DNA from: a bacterium
GTDB lineage: Bacteria > Ratteibacteria > UBA8468 > B48-G9 > DTJG01
Assembly (NCBI GenBank): GCA_029552985.1
Contig: JAKPDB010000061.1
Span: forward strand, 1 to 35,233
DNA length: 35,233 nucleotides
Reading direction: 5' to 3'
Shown in pieces: positions 24,411-33,492 of this stretch (position 1 is its first letter; the number at the start of each line of letters is the position of its first letter). The position numbers and the translations under genes were made by a program. Under the pieces are notes generated by a model. It saw nothing but the letters and a program-made list of their open reading frames with translations. It did no database searches and was not told the origin of the DNA.

Positions 24411-26465
24411 TTATTTCACCGCGTGCAAAATAAGAAACAATGGCGCAAATACCAGTGTTAACGTAGAAAGAAGTTTTACGACAACGTGTAGCGATGGTCC
24501 TGCTGTGTCTTTGAATGGGTCTCCTACTGTATCTCCGACTACTGCAGCTTTGTGAGCGAATGAACCTTTCCCGCCATAAGCACCTGCTTCAATATATTTT
24601 TTTGCATTATCCCATGCGCCGCCGCCATTATTGAGGACAAGCGCCAGTATGATACCTGCGATTGTTCCCACCATCAGTGTTGCGCCGACTGCCTCTGGGC
24701 CAAGAAGTATGCCAACAAGAAGTGGTACAATGACAACCGTTAGTCCTGGTAGGACCATTTCTTTTAATGCACCTCTTGTGCAAATATCAACTGCCTGTGC
24801 ATAATCAGGTTTCTCTTTTCCTTCGAGAATTCCGGGTTTTTCCTTGAACTGCTTTCTCACATTATTAATGATGTAATATGCCGCGCTGCCAACCGCCCTT
24901 ATGGCAAATGCAGAAAATACAAATACAAGCACAGCACCCATCATTGCGCCAATAAAGACAACCGGTTTTGCAAGATCCACTGATTCAATATGAACATCAG
25001 TTAGATAAGCGGAAAAAAGTAAAAACGCCGCAAGCGCAGCAGAACCAACTGCATATCCTTTTGTCAGGGCTTTTGTGGTGTTTCCTATTGCATCAAGTCG
25101 GTCAGTTCTTTTTCTGATGTTTTCACTTGCTCCTGACATTTCAACGATTCCACCTGCATTGTCAGTGATAGGCCCAAAGGTGTCCATTGCGAGAATATAG
25201 GCGCATGTCGCCAGCATTCCCATAGTGGCAACAGCAGTTCCATAAAGTCCACCGTGAGGTAGCCCGGTTGCCTGTCCAAGAAAATATGCCAGCAGCAGTG
25301 CGATAGAGATCACAACCACTGGTATGCCGGTACATTCAAGTGCAACGGAAAAGCCAGTAATTATGTTTGTCGCTGGTCCTGTTTCAGATGCTCTCGCAAT
25401 TGATTTTACTGGGCGATATCGATATTCAGTGTAATATTGAGTAATGGAAACAAAAGCGAAACTAGTGAGAATCCCCACCAGTCCAGCAAGGAAGAATAAT
25501 GTATGGTATTCAGTCAGAAGAAGTTTTGTTGATAGCCAGAACCCTGCAGTGGCAAGAATTGTTGTAACGAGATAACCACGGTTTAATCCTTTAATCGGGT
25601 CTTCATCTTCTTTAATTCTTACGCTCAGAACACCGATGATGGAAGCAATAAGCCCAAAAGCGCGCGCAACGAGTGGAAATATAATTCCATAGATTCCAAA
25701 CACAGGAAACAGAGCAATTCCAAGAATCATTGCTCCTATATTTTCTGCTGCTGTTGATTCAAACAGATCTGCTCCACGGCCGGCGCAATCGCCAACATTG
25801 TCTCCAACAAGGTCAGCAATGACTGCTGGATTTCTCGGGTCATCTTCAGGTATTCCTGCCTCAACTTTTCCAACAAGGTCAGCACCCACATCAGCAGCTT
25901 TTGTATAGATACCGCCACCAAGTTGCGCGAAAAGTGCCACAAATGATGCACCAAAACCAAAACCAACGATCAGAAGTGGCACTTCAAGTGGATTGGCACT
26001 TCCTCCATAAAGAAGAAATATGCCAGCCACGCCAAGAAGTGAAAGAGCCACAACAAGAATGCCTGAAACAGCGCCGCCCTTTAAGGCAGTGACAAGTGCT
26101 TCGTTCATACTTCGCCCTGCTGCAGACGCAGCGCGAGAGTTTGACCTGACAGATATGTACATTCCCACATAACCTGAAATTGATGAGCAAAGTGCGCCGA
26201 GAATAAAGGCAAGAGACGTATGCCATCCATATGTGATTTTTCCACTGAGTGCGTAAATGAGAAATATGATGATTGCCAGTGTGATTGAAAGAACCGTTAT
26301 TGTTGTGTACTGCCTTTTGAGAAAGGCGCCTGCACCCTCTTTTATTGCATTTGCAATTTCCTGCATCTTTTCGTTTCCTGCGTCCTTCCTTAAAATTTCA
26401 AGAGCGAACAGGAAAGCAATGATGATACTTCCAATACTGACCAGCATTACCAGATTGAAATACAT
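24411..26465 (-). CDS. hppA: Membrane-bound H+-translocating pyrophosphatase, K+-independent type
   Basis: Start chosen at 26465 (MYFNLVML) with GGAGG just upstream; ORF listed to 26477. YTKAADVGADLVGKVEAGIPEDDPRNPAVIADLVGDNVGDCAGRGADLFES; GNTTKA signature; DTVGDPFKDTAGPSL. Confidence 0.97.
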   Translation of the reverse strand: MYFNLVMLVSIGSIIIAFLFALEILRKDAGNEKMQEIANAIKEGAGAFLKRQYTTITVLSITLAIIIFLIYALSGKITYGWHTSLAFILGALCSSISGYVGMYISVRSNSRAASAAGRSMNEALVTALKGGAVSGILVVALSLLGVAGIFLLYGGSANPLEVPLLIVGFGFGASFVALFAQLGGGIYTKAADVGADLVGKVEAGIPEDDPRNPAVIADLVGDNVGDCAGRGADLFESTAAENIGAMILGIALFPVFGIYGIIFPLVARAFGLIASIIGVLSVRIKEDEDPIKGLNRGYLVTTILATAGFWLSTKLLLTEYHTLFFLAGLVGILTSFAFVSITQYYTEYRYRPVKSIARASETGPATNIITGFSVALECTGIPVVVISIALLLAYFLGQATGLPHGGLYGTAVATMGMLATCAYILAMDTFGPITDNAGGIVEMSGASENIRKRTDRLDAIGNTTKALTKGYAVGSAALAAFLLFSAYLTDVHIESVDLAKPVVFIGAMMGAVLVFVFSAFAIRAVGSAAYYIINNVRKQFKEKPGILEGKEKPDYAQAVDICTRGALKEMVLPGLTVVIVPLLVGILLGPEAVGATLMVGTIAGIILALVLNNGGGAWDNAKKYIEAGAYGGKGSFAHKAAVVGDTVGDPFKDTAGPSLHVVVKLLSTLTLVFAPLFLILHAVK

Positions 26466-26672
26466 ATTCGCCTCCATGTTGAAAAAATCGCATTATTTTA
26501 ACACCCAAAAAAAATTATTTCAAATGAATTTTTGACGTGTCTACCATTTGTAAGCCCCTGTGATGGATACTAACATAGAATTGCACAAACGAGCAGAAAC
26601 TTTTTAGTATGCTATTAACAGGTTATAATAATTATCAATCTAAACACGAAACATTTTGCAGAGGATTGAATA

Positions 26673-29219
26673 ATGCCGCGATTACCAGAATCTGGAATAG
26701 TTGAATTTGTTTGGCTCACGCAGGAACAGATTTTATCACGACTCAACACATTAATAAAGGGTCTGAGCGATGAAGAAGCAGAGCTGAGGCTTCAGGAGTA
26801 TGGCTTCAATGAGCTTTTCAGACCCAAGAAGCACTCAATTATATTTCAAATTGCTTCAAAGTTCTTGAACCCTTTGGTCATCGTTTTACTGATTATTGCA
26901 ATTTTCTCCATTATTTTTGGGGAAATAGCCAGTGCGGTACTGGTAATCTTGATGGCCATAGGGAGTGTTTCTCTATCATTTTTTCAGGAACATCGCGCTG
27001 GAAAAGAAGCAGAAAAACTCAGTGAAATGGTCAGGCCAACTGCTACTGTTTATAGAAATGGCGTCCCGAAAGAAATACCAATAAGAGAAATCGTTCCTGG
27101 TGATATTGTATATCTTTCTGCTGGGGACATGGTTCCTGCTGATTTAAGAATTATTTCCTGTAAAGATTTGTTTGTTAATCAGGCGTCACTGACAGGTGAG
27201 TCCTTTCCTGTTGAAAAAACCGCAGCACCTGTTATTACTACAAATCATCAACCGTCAGAGCTGAAAAATATCGCGTTTATGGGTTCAAGTATTGTTAGCG
27301 GTACAGGTCTTGGAGTTGTAATTAAAACAGGATTGTCCACTCAATTCGGAATGGTTTCCTACAAAATGGCAACACTGTCAGCTGAAACAAATTTTGATAG
27401 AGGAGTGCGTTCTTTTACCTGGTTGATGATCAGGTTTATGCTTGTCCTGGTTGTGATTATATTTTTTATCAATGCGATGACAAAGGGCGATTTTCTGCAA
27501 TCCTTTCTTTTTGCTCTTGCTGTTTCTGTTGGGCTTACCCCTGAAATGCTTCCGATGCTTGTGGCTGTTAACCTTTCAAAGGGTGCTATCTCCATGTCTA
27601 GAAAGGATGTCATTGTAAAACAGTTGAGCTCTATTCAAAATTTCGGTGCAATGGATGTACTGTGTACAGATAAAACCGGCACATTAACCCTTGATGAAAT
27701 CATTCTTGAAATTTATTGTGATGTGACAAGACAGGAGAACGAAGATGTATTACAATTTGCCTATATTAACAGTTATTACCAGACCGGATTAAAAAACATC
27801 CTTGATAGAGCGGTGTTGAAATATAGAGAATTGTCGATTCAGCAGTACAGAAAAATTGATGAAATTCCATTTGATTTTTCAAGGAAGATGATGTCGGTTG
27901 TCGTGGAAATCGATGGCAAACACCGACTGATTACGAAAGGTGCTCCAGAAGAAGTTTTCAAAAAATGTGTAAAGTATGAATTGGACGGAGAAATATTTGA
28001 CATCGATCCCCTTGTTCTTACTGACCTGAAGCTTGAATATGAACATTTGAGTGCTCAGGGGTTCAGGGTTCTTGCGATTGCTTACAAAGATTATGAAATA
28101 CCAAAAGAAGCATACACAAAAAACGATGAAGTTGAAATGATTCTCAAAGGTTATGTTGCATTTCTTGACCCACCCAAGCCAACAGCAGAGGAAACAATTC
28201 AGGCACTAAGAAAAAGGGGAATTGAATTAAAGGTGTTAACTGGTGACAATGAACTGGTTACCAGGCACATATGTAATGAAGTTGGGCTTGATGTAAGAAA
28301 CATGTTGACTGGTGAGCAGATAGAAATGATGAGTGATAAAGACCTGATTGAGGTTGTAAAAAATGTGACTGTATTTTCAAGATTGTCGCCATTGCAAAAA
28401 GAAAGAATTATCAGAGCATTACATAAAAATGGTCATACAGTGGGCTATCTTGGAGATGGCATCAATGACGCTTTGGCTTTAAAGGCAGCTGATGTTGGAA
28501 TTTCAGTTGATAATGCTGTGGATATCGCAAAAGAATCAGCAGACATTATTCTTCTGCAGAAAAGCTTAACGGTTCTTGAAGACGGCGTGATCGAAGGAAG
28601 AAAAACATTCGGAAATATTTTGAAATATATCAAAATGGGTTCGAGTTCGAACTTTGGTAATATGTTCAGTATGACAGGCGCAAGCATATTTTTGCCTTTT
28701 CTTCCAATGCTTCCAATCCAGATCCTGCTCAATAATTTTCTGTATGATATTTCACAGGTTGCCATACCAACAGATGATGTTGATGAGGAATACCTTAATA
28801 AGGCAAGGCCATGGAACATTGAGTACATCAAAAGATTTATGATTGTGATGGGACCTGTCAGTTCCCTTTATGACTTTATCACTTTCGGTGTCTTGTGGTT
28901 TATATTCCATGCATCAGAACAGCTTTTTCATACTGGTTGGTTTCTTGAATCCCTTTTAACTCAAACACTTGTCATTCATGTAATTCGTACAGGTAAGAAA
29001 CCATTTATTGAAAGTAAACCCAGTCCTTTTCTGATATTCACTTCAATTTATATTGTTACTGTTGGATTGTTTATTCCATTTACACCACTGGGCTCGCGTC
29101 TTGGTTTTGTAATTCCTCCCTTTTTGTATTTTGTCGCTCTGTTTATTATTTTATTCAGCTATTTGTTTACTGTGCAGCTGGTAAAGCAGTGGTTTATCAA
29201 CAGATACGGATACGAATAG
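26673..29219 (+). CDS. mgtA: Magnesium-translocating P-type ATPase
   Basis: LTGES, CTDKTGTLT, GDGINDALALKAADVGISVDNAVDIAKESADIILL; MgtA-type YDISQVAIPTDDVD and FLESLLTQTLVIHVIRTGKKPF. Confidence 0.95.
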   Translation: MPRLPESGIVEFVWLTQEQILSRLNTLIKGLSDEEAELRLQEYGFNELFRPKKHSIIFQIASKFLNPLVIVLLIIAIFSIIFGEIASAVLVILMAIGSVSLSFFQEHRAGKEAEKLSEMVRPTATVYRNGVPKEIPIREIVPGDIVYLSAGDMVPADLRIISCKDLFVNQASLTGESFPVEKTAAPVITTNHQPSELKNIAFMGSSIVSGTGLGVVIKTGLSTQFGMVSYKMATLSAETNFDRGVRSFTWLMIRFMLVLVVIIFFINAMTKGDFLQSFLFALAVSVGLTPEMLPMLVAVNLSKGAISMSRKDVIVKQLSSIQNFGAMDVLCTDKTGTLTLDEIILEIYCDVTRQENEDVLQFAYINSYYQTGLKNILDRAVLKYRELSIQQYRKIDEIPFDFSRKMMSVVVEIDGKHRLITKGAPEEVFKKCVKYELDGEIFDIDPLVLTDLKLEYEHLSAQGFRVLAIAYKDYEIPKEAYTKNDEVEMILKGYVAFLDPPKPTAEETIQALRKRGIELKVLTGDNELVTRHICNEVGLDVRNMLTGEQIEMMSDKDLIEVVKNVTVFSRLSPLQKERIIRALHKNGHTVGYLGDGINDALALKAADVGISVDNAVDIAKESADIILLQKSLTVLEDGVIEGRKTFGNILKYIKMGSSSNFGNMFSMTGASIFLPFLPMLPIQILLNNFLYDISQVAIPTDDVDEEYLNKARPWNIEYIKRFMIVMGPVSSLYDFITFGVLWFIFHASEQLFHTGWFLESLLTQTLVIHVIRTGKKPFIESKPSPFLIFTSIYIVTVGLFIPFTPLGSRLGFVIPPFLYFVALFIILFSYLFTVQLVKQWFINRYGYE

Positions 29220-29228
29220 TTTTATTAT

Positions 29229-29256
29229 TTGGCAAATTGATAAAGTGATGTAAAAT
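29229..29256 (+). promoter_or_regulatory. Putative sigma70-type promoter upstream of the third DUF4838 gene
   Basis: TTGGCA (29229-29234), 16-bp spacer, TAAAAT (29251-29256), followed by AAAGGAGGAG RBS and ATG at 29282. Confidence 0.4.
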
Positions 29257-29281
29257 ACAATTCAAAAACCAAAGGAGGAGT

Positions 29282-31699
29282 ATGAGACGAATCTCAGCAA
29301 TCGTGGCAGTTGTTTTATTATCATTTTGTTTTTCTGCAAGTGGTTTTACAGTAGTCAAAGATGGAAAACCAATGGCAACAATTGTAGTGAGTAAGGCAGT
29401 ATTCGATGAAGCGACAGGACAATTGTCCAGATATGCAAAATTGAAGCCAGAACAGAAAGTTAAAATGGCCGCATTGGACCTTCAAAAATATATTGAAAAA
29501 ATGTCAGGAGCAAAAATTGACATGGTTTCTGAAGAATCACAGATTTCAGGAAACATGATTTGTGTTGGTAAGAGTAAGTTTACGAAAAATGTCAAAAATT
29601 TGAAAATTCCTTTAGGGCTTACAGCAGAACGAAATGAAGAAGGTTATACAATTTTCTGCAGTGGAAATCGGCTTGTCCTTGCGGGGAATGATGAGGGACC
29701 GTATTTTGGTACATATTACGCAGTCGCTGAGTTTTTAAGAAAACTCGGGATAAAATGGATTTTGCCAGGAGATTTTGGAGAGGTGGTTCCCGGTAAAAAA
29801 GATATTGAGATTGCTGAGATGAATCTTGTTGATAGGCCTGCATTCAGGGTACGGTCGTGGTGGTGCAATGAACCAGCGGACATGGCTGCCATTCATGCTC
29901 TGTGGAAGATACGCAATAAAATGACAATCTATGATAGGGATATTATTTGCATCCCGGGTGATAGCTGGCTCAGAAAATATCTTCCTGACCCTAAGCTTAA
30001 AGATACGAAACCAGAATTGTTTGGCAGAAATTTTGATGGAACAGTGAACGTGTACATGGCAAATCTTACAAACCCTGAAACAATAAAAATCGTTGCAGAC
30101 AAAGTCGTTCAGGAATTCAAGAAGTCAGAAGAAAAAGGGGAGAAAATCAATTCAATTGGTTTTGCACCTGATGATGGTCTACCTATGGACCACACGCCTG
30201 AGACAATGAAACTTAATCAAGGTTTTACTGATGTTTTTGGCAGGGAAGGTGTTGTGACTGAACTTTCAATCAGCGAAGAATGGTTTAATTTTGTAAATAA
30301 GGTGACAGAGGAAGTGGTAAAGGTATATCCTGACGCTATCATTACCACAAATGGTTATGCCAATCGTTCTCTACCGCCTGAGGGAATTGAACTTCATCCC
30401 AATTTAGGGGTGATGACTGCTTTTATCTGGGCAGATACATTGAAGCCAGTTACAAGTCCAAAATCATGGCAGGGCCAGGTTATGGGAGCGCAACTGAAGA
30501 GGTGGTGTGAGTTATGCAAGCGGGTGTTTATTTATGAATACAACTTAACGATGCTTGTTTCTGCTCTGACGCCGGTTCCTCAGGTTAAAAAAATGGCTAT
30601 CAATTATTCGCTGTTCAAAAAATGGGGACTTATTGGATTTATCAATGAGACCAAATTACCATTTTTTGAAGAAGGAATTGTTACAAGATATGTTAGAGCC
30701 CAATTGATGTGGAATCCAGATGTTGACATTAATGCGCTTCTCGACGATTTTTATAGCAGCTGGTACGGGCCTGCGTCAAAACCAGCAAGAAATTTCTGGG
30801 AATCTATTGAAGAATGTCTTTTGGAGACACCACTTCTTGGACACGAAGACAGAATTCTTCCATTTGTTTATACAAAAGAACTGATAGAAAAACTTGAAAA
30901 ATATGTTTCAGAAGCAGAACGAGTTGCAAACACAGATGTTATTAAAACCCATGTATTAGTTGACAGATTAACGCTTGAACATTTGAAAGCGTATATGGCG
31001 ATGAAAGATGCTGAATTCAACGCAAAATGGTCAGACGCGGTCAAGTATGCCGATAAAATGATAGAATGCAGGCTTGCTCTGAACAAAATCAGTCCATTCC
31101 TTGCCATGCCCCCATCTCTTGTCGCCAGAGAAAGATATTATTCAGGGGATTCGTATTTTGGGATTTTGAAACGGAAGGCACTTTATCAGAAACTTGATGG
31201 TATGACGAATGGAGAAACCGGTATACTTGTTGCTCTTGCACCCAAAAATGTTAAATTTGCAATTGACGAGTACGGTTTTGGTAAGCATTTCAGGTGGTAC
31301 ATGCCTGATTTTGATAGAAGCATGTGGCGATTGATTGACACGACAAAACCTTTTTATATACAAGGGTATCTTTCTCCAGATGGTATGCCGTATATGGGAA
31401 AAATGTGGTATATTTTTGACCTTGATATTCCAAAAGGTGTTGCTGGGAAACAAATAAAATTGTATGCACCCTTTGTAACATGTGAAGCATGGGTGTGGGT
31501 CAATGGTCAGTATGCAGGACATAGAAAGTACCTTGAGGCATACATCAGTCCTGCTGAAATTGATATCGACATTACGCCATTTACCAGACCAGGGCAGAAA
31601 AATACTATTGCTGTGTGGGTCAGTACAGGATTGAGTCCTGCGCAGGCAGCAGATGGTTTTCTTGGAAGATTGTTCCTTTATTCACCTATAAGCCGATGA
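29282..31699 (+). CDS. Secreted DUF4838-type protein, paralogue of 3402-5813
   Basis: Signal MRRISAIVAVVLLSFCFSASG; DLQKYIEKMSGAKI, GNDEGPYFGTYYAVAEFLRKLGIKWILPGDFGEVVPG; shared C-terminal MTNGETGI and WVWVNGQYAGHRK. Confidence 0.87.
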   Translation: MRRISAIVAVVLLSFCFSASGFTVVKDGKPMATIVVSKAVFDEATGQLSRYAKLKPEQKVKMAALDLQKYIEKMSGAKIDMVSEESQISGNMICVGKSKFTKNVKNLKIPLGLTAERNEEGYTIFCSGNRLVLAGNDEGPYFGTYYAVAEFLRKLGIKWILPGDFGEVVPGKKDIEIAEMNLVDRPAFRVRSWWCNEPADMAAIHALWKIRNKMTIYDRDIICIPGDSWLRKYLPDPKLKDTKPELFGRNFDGTVNVYMANLTNPETIKIVADKVVQEFKKSEEKGEKINSIGFAPDDGLPMDHTPETMKLNQGFTDVFGREGVVTELSISEEWFNFVNKVTEEVVKVYPDAIITTNGYANRSLPPEGIELHPNLGVMTAFIWADTLKPVTSPKSWQGQVMGAQLKRWCELCKRVFIYEYNLTMLVSALTPVPQVKKMAINYSLFKKWGLIGFINETKLPFFEEGIVTRYVRAQLMWNPDVDINALLDDFYSSWYGPASKPARNFWESIEECLLETPLLGHEDRILPFVYTKELIEKLEKYVSEAERVANTDVIKTHVLVDRLTLEHLKAYMAMKDAEFNAKWSDAVKYADKMIECRLALNKISPFLAMPPSLVARERYYSGDSYFGILKRKALYQKLDGMTNGETGILVALAPKNVKFAIDEYGFGKHFRWYMPDFDRSMWRLIDTTKPFYIQGYLSPDGMPYMGKMWYIFDLDIPKGVAGKQIKLYAPFVTCEAWVWVNGQYAGHRKYLEAYISPAEIDIDITPFTRPGQKNTIAVWVSTGLSPAQAADGFLGRLFLYSPISR

Positions 31700-32796
31700 C
31701 ACCAAGGGAAAGGCTCATTAGAGTTTTTCAATGTCTTGATGTTGACAGGATGCCTATCAGATTGTGGGGTGTTGACCCTATGTTTCCTGTAAGGGATGAC
31801 TGGAAACCATTAATTGAACTTACAGAAAAACACCAGATTGAAATTATTAGAACCTGGGCCCCTTCAGGTGAAGAAATTCCAGAACCTGTTTGTAAACAAT
31901 ATGATACTGAAAAAACAATTCCTGGAAAAGAAATAAAGGAAATAATCACGACCATTGAAACACCTGCTGGTTTGCTGACCCAGATTTTTTATCAGCCACT
32001 TTCAGGTGCTCCTGGATATATTAAAAAACACTTCATTGGGGATACAACTGATGCAAAAAAGTGGCTTTCAATTCCAGATAGCAGACTGCCGAAAATTGAT
32101 TCTTATTTTGAACTGGAGAAAAAAACTGGCTCAAGAGCAATGCTGATGATTGGTATAGATGAGGCGATGTATATGGTTCAAAGGTTGATGGGTTCAGAGG
32201 TTTTCGGTTACTGGCTTTATGATGAAAGGGAACTTTTGAAAGAAATGATAGATAGGGCATACAGGAAAATAGAAAAACTTGTAAAACATTATCTATCATC
32301 AAAACTTGGTGATGCATATGGATGGGTTGGACCTGAACTTTGTATTCCTCCTCTTGCATCAGTGAAAGATTTTTATGAATTTGTTGTAGAATATGATAGA
32401 AAAATCATTGACCTGATTCACGAGTCAGGAAAGCTAAGCTGGATTCATTGCCATGGAGATATGAAACCTGTATTAGAGGGATTTATTGATATGGATCTTG
32501 ATTGTTTGAATCCAATTGAGCCACCACCAGTTGGTAAAATTACTCTTGCCGAAGCAAAACATATTTGCAAAGGGAAAATGTGTCTTGATGGTGGCATAGA
32601 AGATGGAATTTTTTATACCTGCAAACCAGAACAAATAAGGCAGATTACAATAGAAACGATTCAACAAGGAAAGCCAGGAGGTGGCTTTATACTCTGTCCA
32701 TCATCTTCTCCGAATACTGCAGCAGTGTTGCCTGAATATGTGATAGAAAATTACAAAATTTTTGTAGAAACTGCTGTTGAATTGCGGAATTATTGA
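31696..32796 (+). CDS. Uroporphyrinogen decarboxylase (UroD/MtaA) superfamily protein
   Basis: MTPRERLIRVFQCLDVDRMPI start overlapping the upstream TGA (ATGA); ORF listed from 31615. WIHCHGDMKPVLEGFIDMDLDCLNPIEPP; CLDGGIE; GGGFILCPSSSPN. Confidence 0.85.
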   Translation: MTPRERLIRVFQCLDVDRMPIRLWGVDPMFPVRDDWKPLIELTEKHQIEIIRTWAPSGEEIPEPVCKQYDTEKTIPGKEIKEIITTIETPAGLLTQIFYQPLSGAPGYIKKHFIGDTTDAKKWLSIPDSRLPKIDSYFELEKKTGSRAMLMIGIDEAMYMVQRLMGSEVFGYWLYDERELLKEMIDRAYRKIEKLVKHYLSSKLGDAYGWVGPELCIPPLASVKDFYEFVVEYDRKIIDLIHESGKLSWIHCHGDMKPVLEGFIDMDLDCLNPIEPPPVGKITLAEAKHICKGKMCLDGGIEDGIFYTCKPEQIRQITIETIQQGKPGGGFILCPSSSPNTAAVLPEYVIENYKIFVETAVELRNY

Positions 32797-32945
32797 GTTA
32801 CAGTTATGCCAGGTTACTAATGAATGTTGTTTCATTGATTTTTTCTCTCGTGATGGAAGAAGGTGGGACTGAGAGTAGAAAGAGGAAAAATTGTCCATTT
32901 GTGCAAAGTTTCTGACAGAACCAGATTTTTTAAAAGGGGCTTGAT

Positions 32946-33431
32946 ATGCAAATCATCACTGTAAAGATTGAAAAGCCAGAATCCATCAATGTAATTCTTG
33001 GACAGACACATTTTATTAAGTCAGTTGAAGATATTCATGAAGGGCTTGTTTCGGCAGTGCCTGGGATCAAATTTGGTATGGCGTTTTGTGAAGCTTCAGG
33101 CAAATGTCTTGTGCGATGGTCTGGAACAGATTCTGCAATGATTGAACTTGCAAAGTCAAATGCAAAAAACATTGCTGCAGGCCACAGTTTTATCATTTTT
33201 CTTGGTGAGAATTTTTACCCAGTCAATGTGTTGAATACAATAAAAATGGTGCCAGAGGTATGCAGAATTTTTTGTGCGACAGCAAATCCAGTGGAAGTGG
33301 TAATTGCTGAAACAGAACAGGGAAGAGGCATTCTTGGTGTAATCGACGGATTTTCAACAAAAGGCATAGAGGATGAGGAAGAGATAAAATGGCGGAAGGA
33401 TTTACTAAGAAAAATTGGATATAAATTTTAA
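32946..33431 (+). CDS. Adenosine-specific kinase family protein
   Basis: KIEKPESINVILGQTHFIKSVEDIHEGLVSAVPGIKFGMAFCEASGKCLVRWSGTD; GHSFIIFLGENFYPVNVLN; CRIFCATANPVEVVIAET. Confidence 0.93.
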   Translation: MQIITVKIEKPESINVILGQTHFIKSVEDIHEGLVSAVPGIKFGMAFCEASGKCLVRWSGTDSAMIELAKSNAKNIAAGHSFIIFLGENFYPVNVLNTIKMVPEVCRIFCATANPVEVVIAETEQGRGILGVIDGFSTKGIEDEEEIKWRKDLLRKIGYKF

Positions 33432-33492
33432 TTTTAAGATTTTTGATGATTTTTTGACAGCATCATAATTTTTGATTAAACTAGTAGGCCGT

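Noticed and set aside
25736-26226. ORFs of 63-80 aa overlapping hppA
   Set aside because: Alternative frames of a highly conserved membrane pyrophosphatase gene.
26478-26672. Possible Mg2+ (M-box) riboswitch upstream of mgtA
   Set aside because: No recognisable M-box architecture and little room between promoter-like sequences and the start codon; needs an Infernal search.
28445-28831. 128-aa minus-strand ORF
   Set aside because: Antisense to conserved P-type ATPase motifs in mgtA; composition is explained by the coding strand.
31142-31522. 126-aa minus-strand ORF (and 31290-31490)
   Set aside because: Antisense to the DUF4838 C-terminal domain; no supporting features.
32797-32945. Possible 32-codon ORF (MNVVSLIFSLVMEEGG...) between the UroD-like gene and the kinase gene
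   Set aside because: No clear RBS, no homology I recognise, and short enough to arise by chance.
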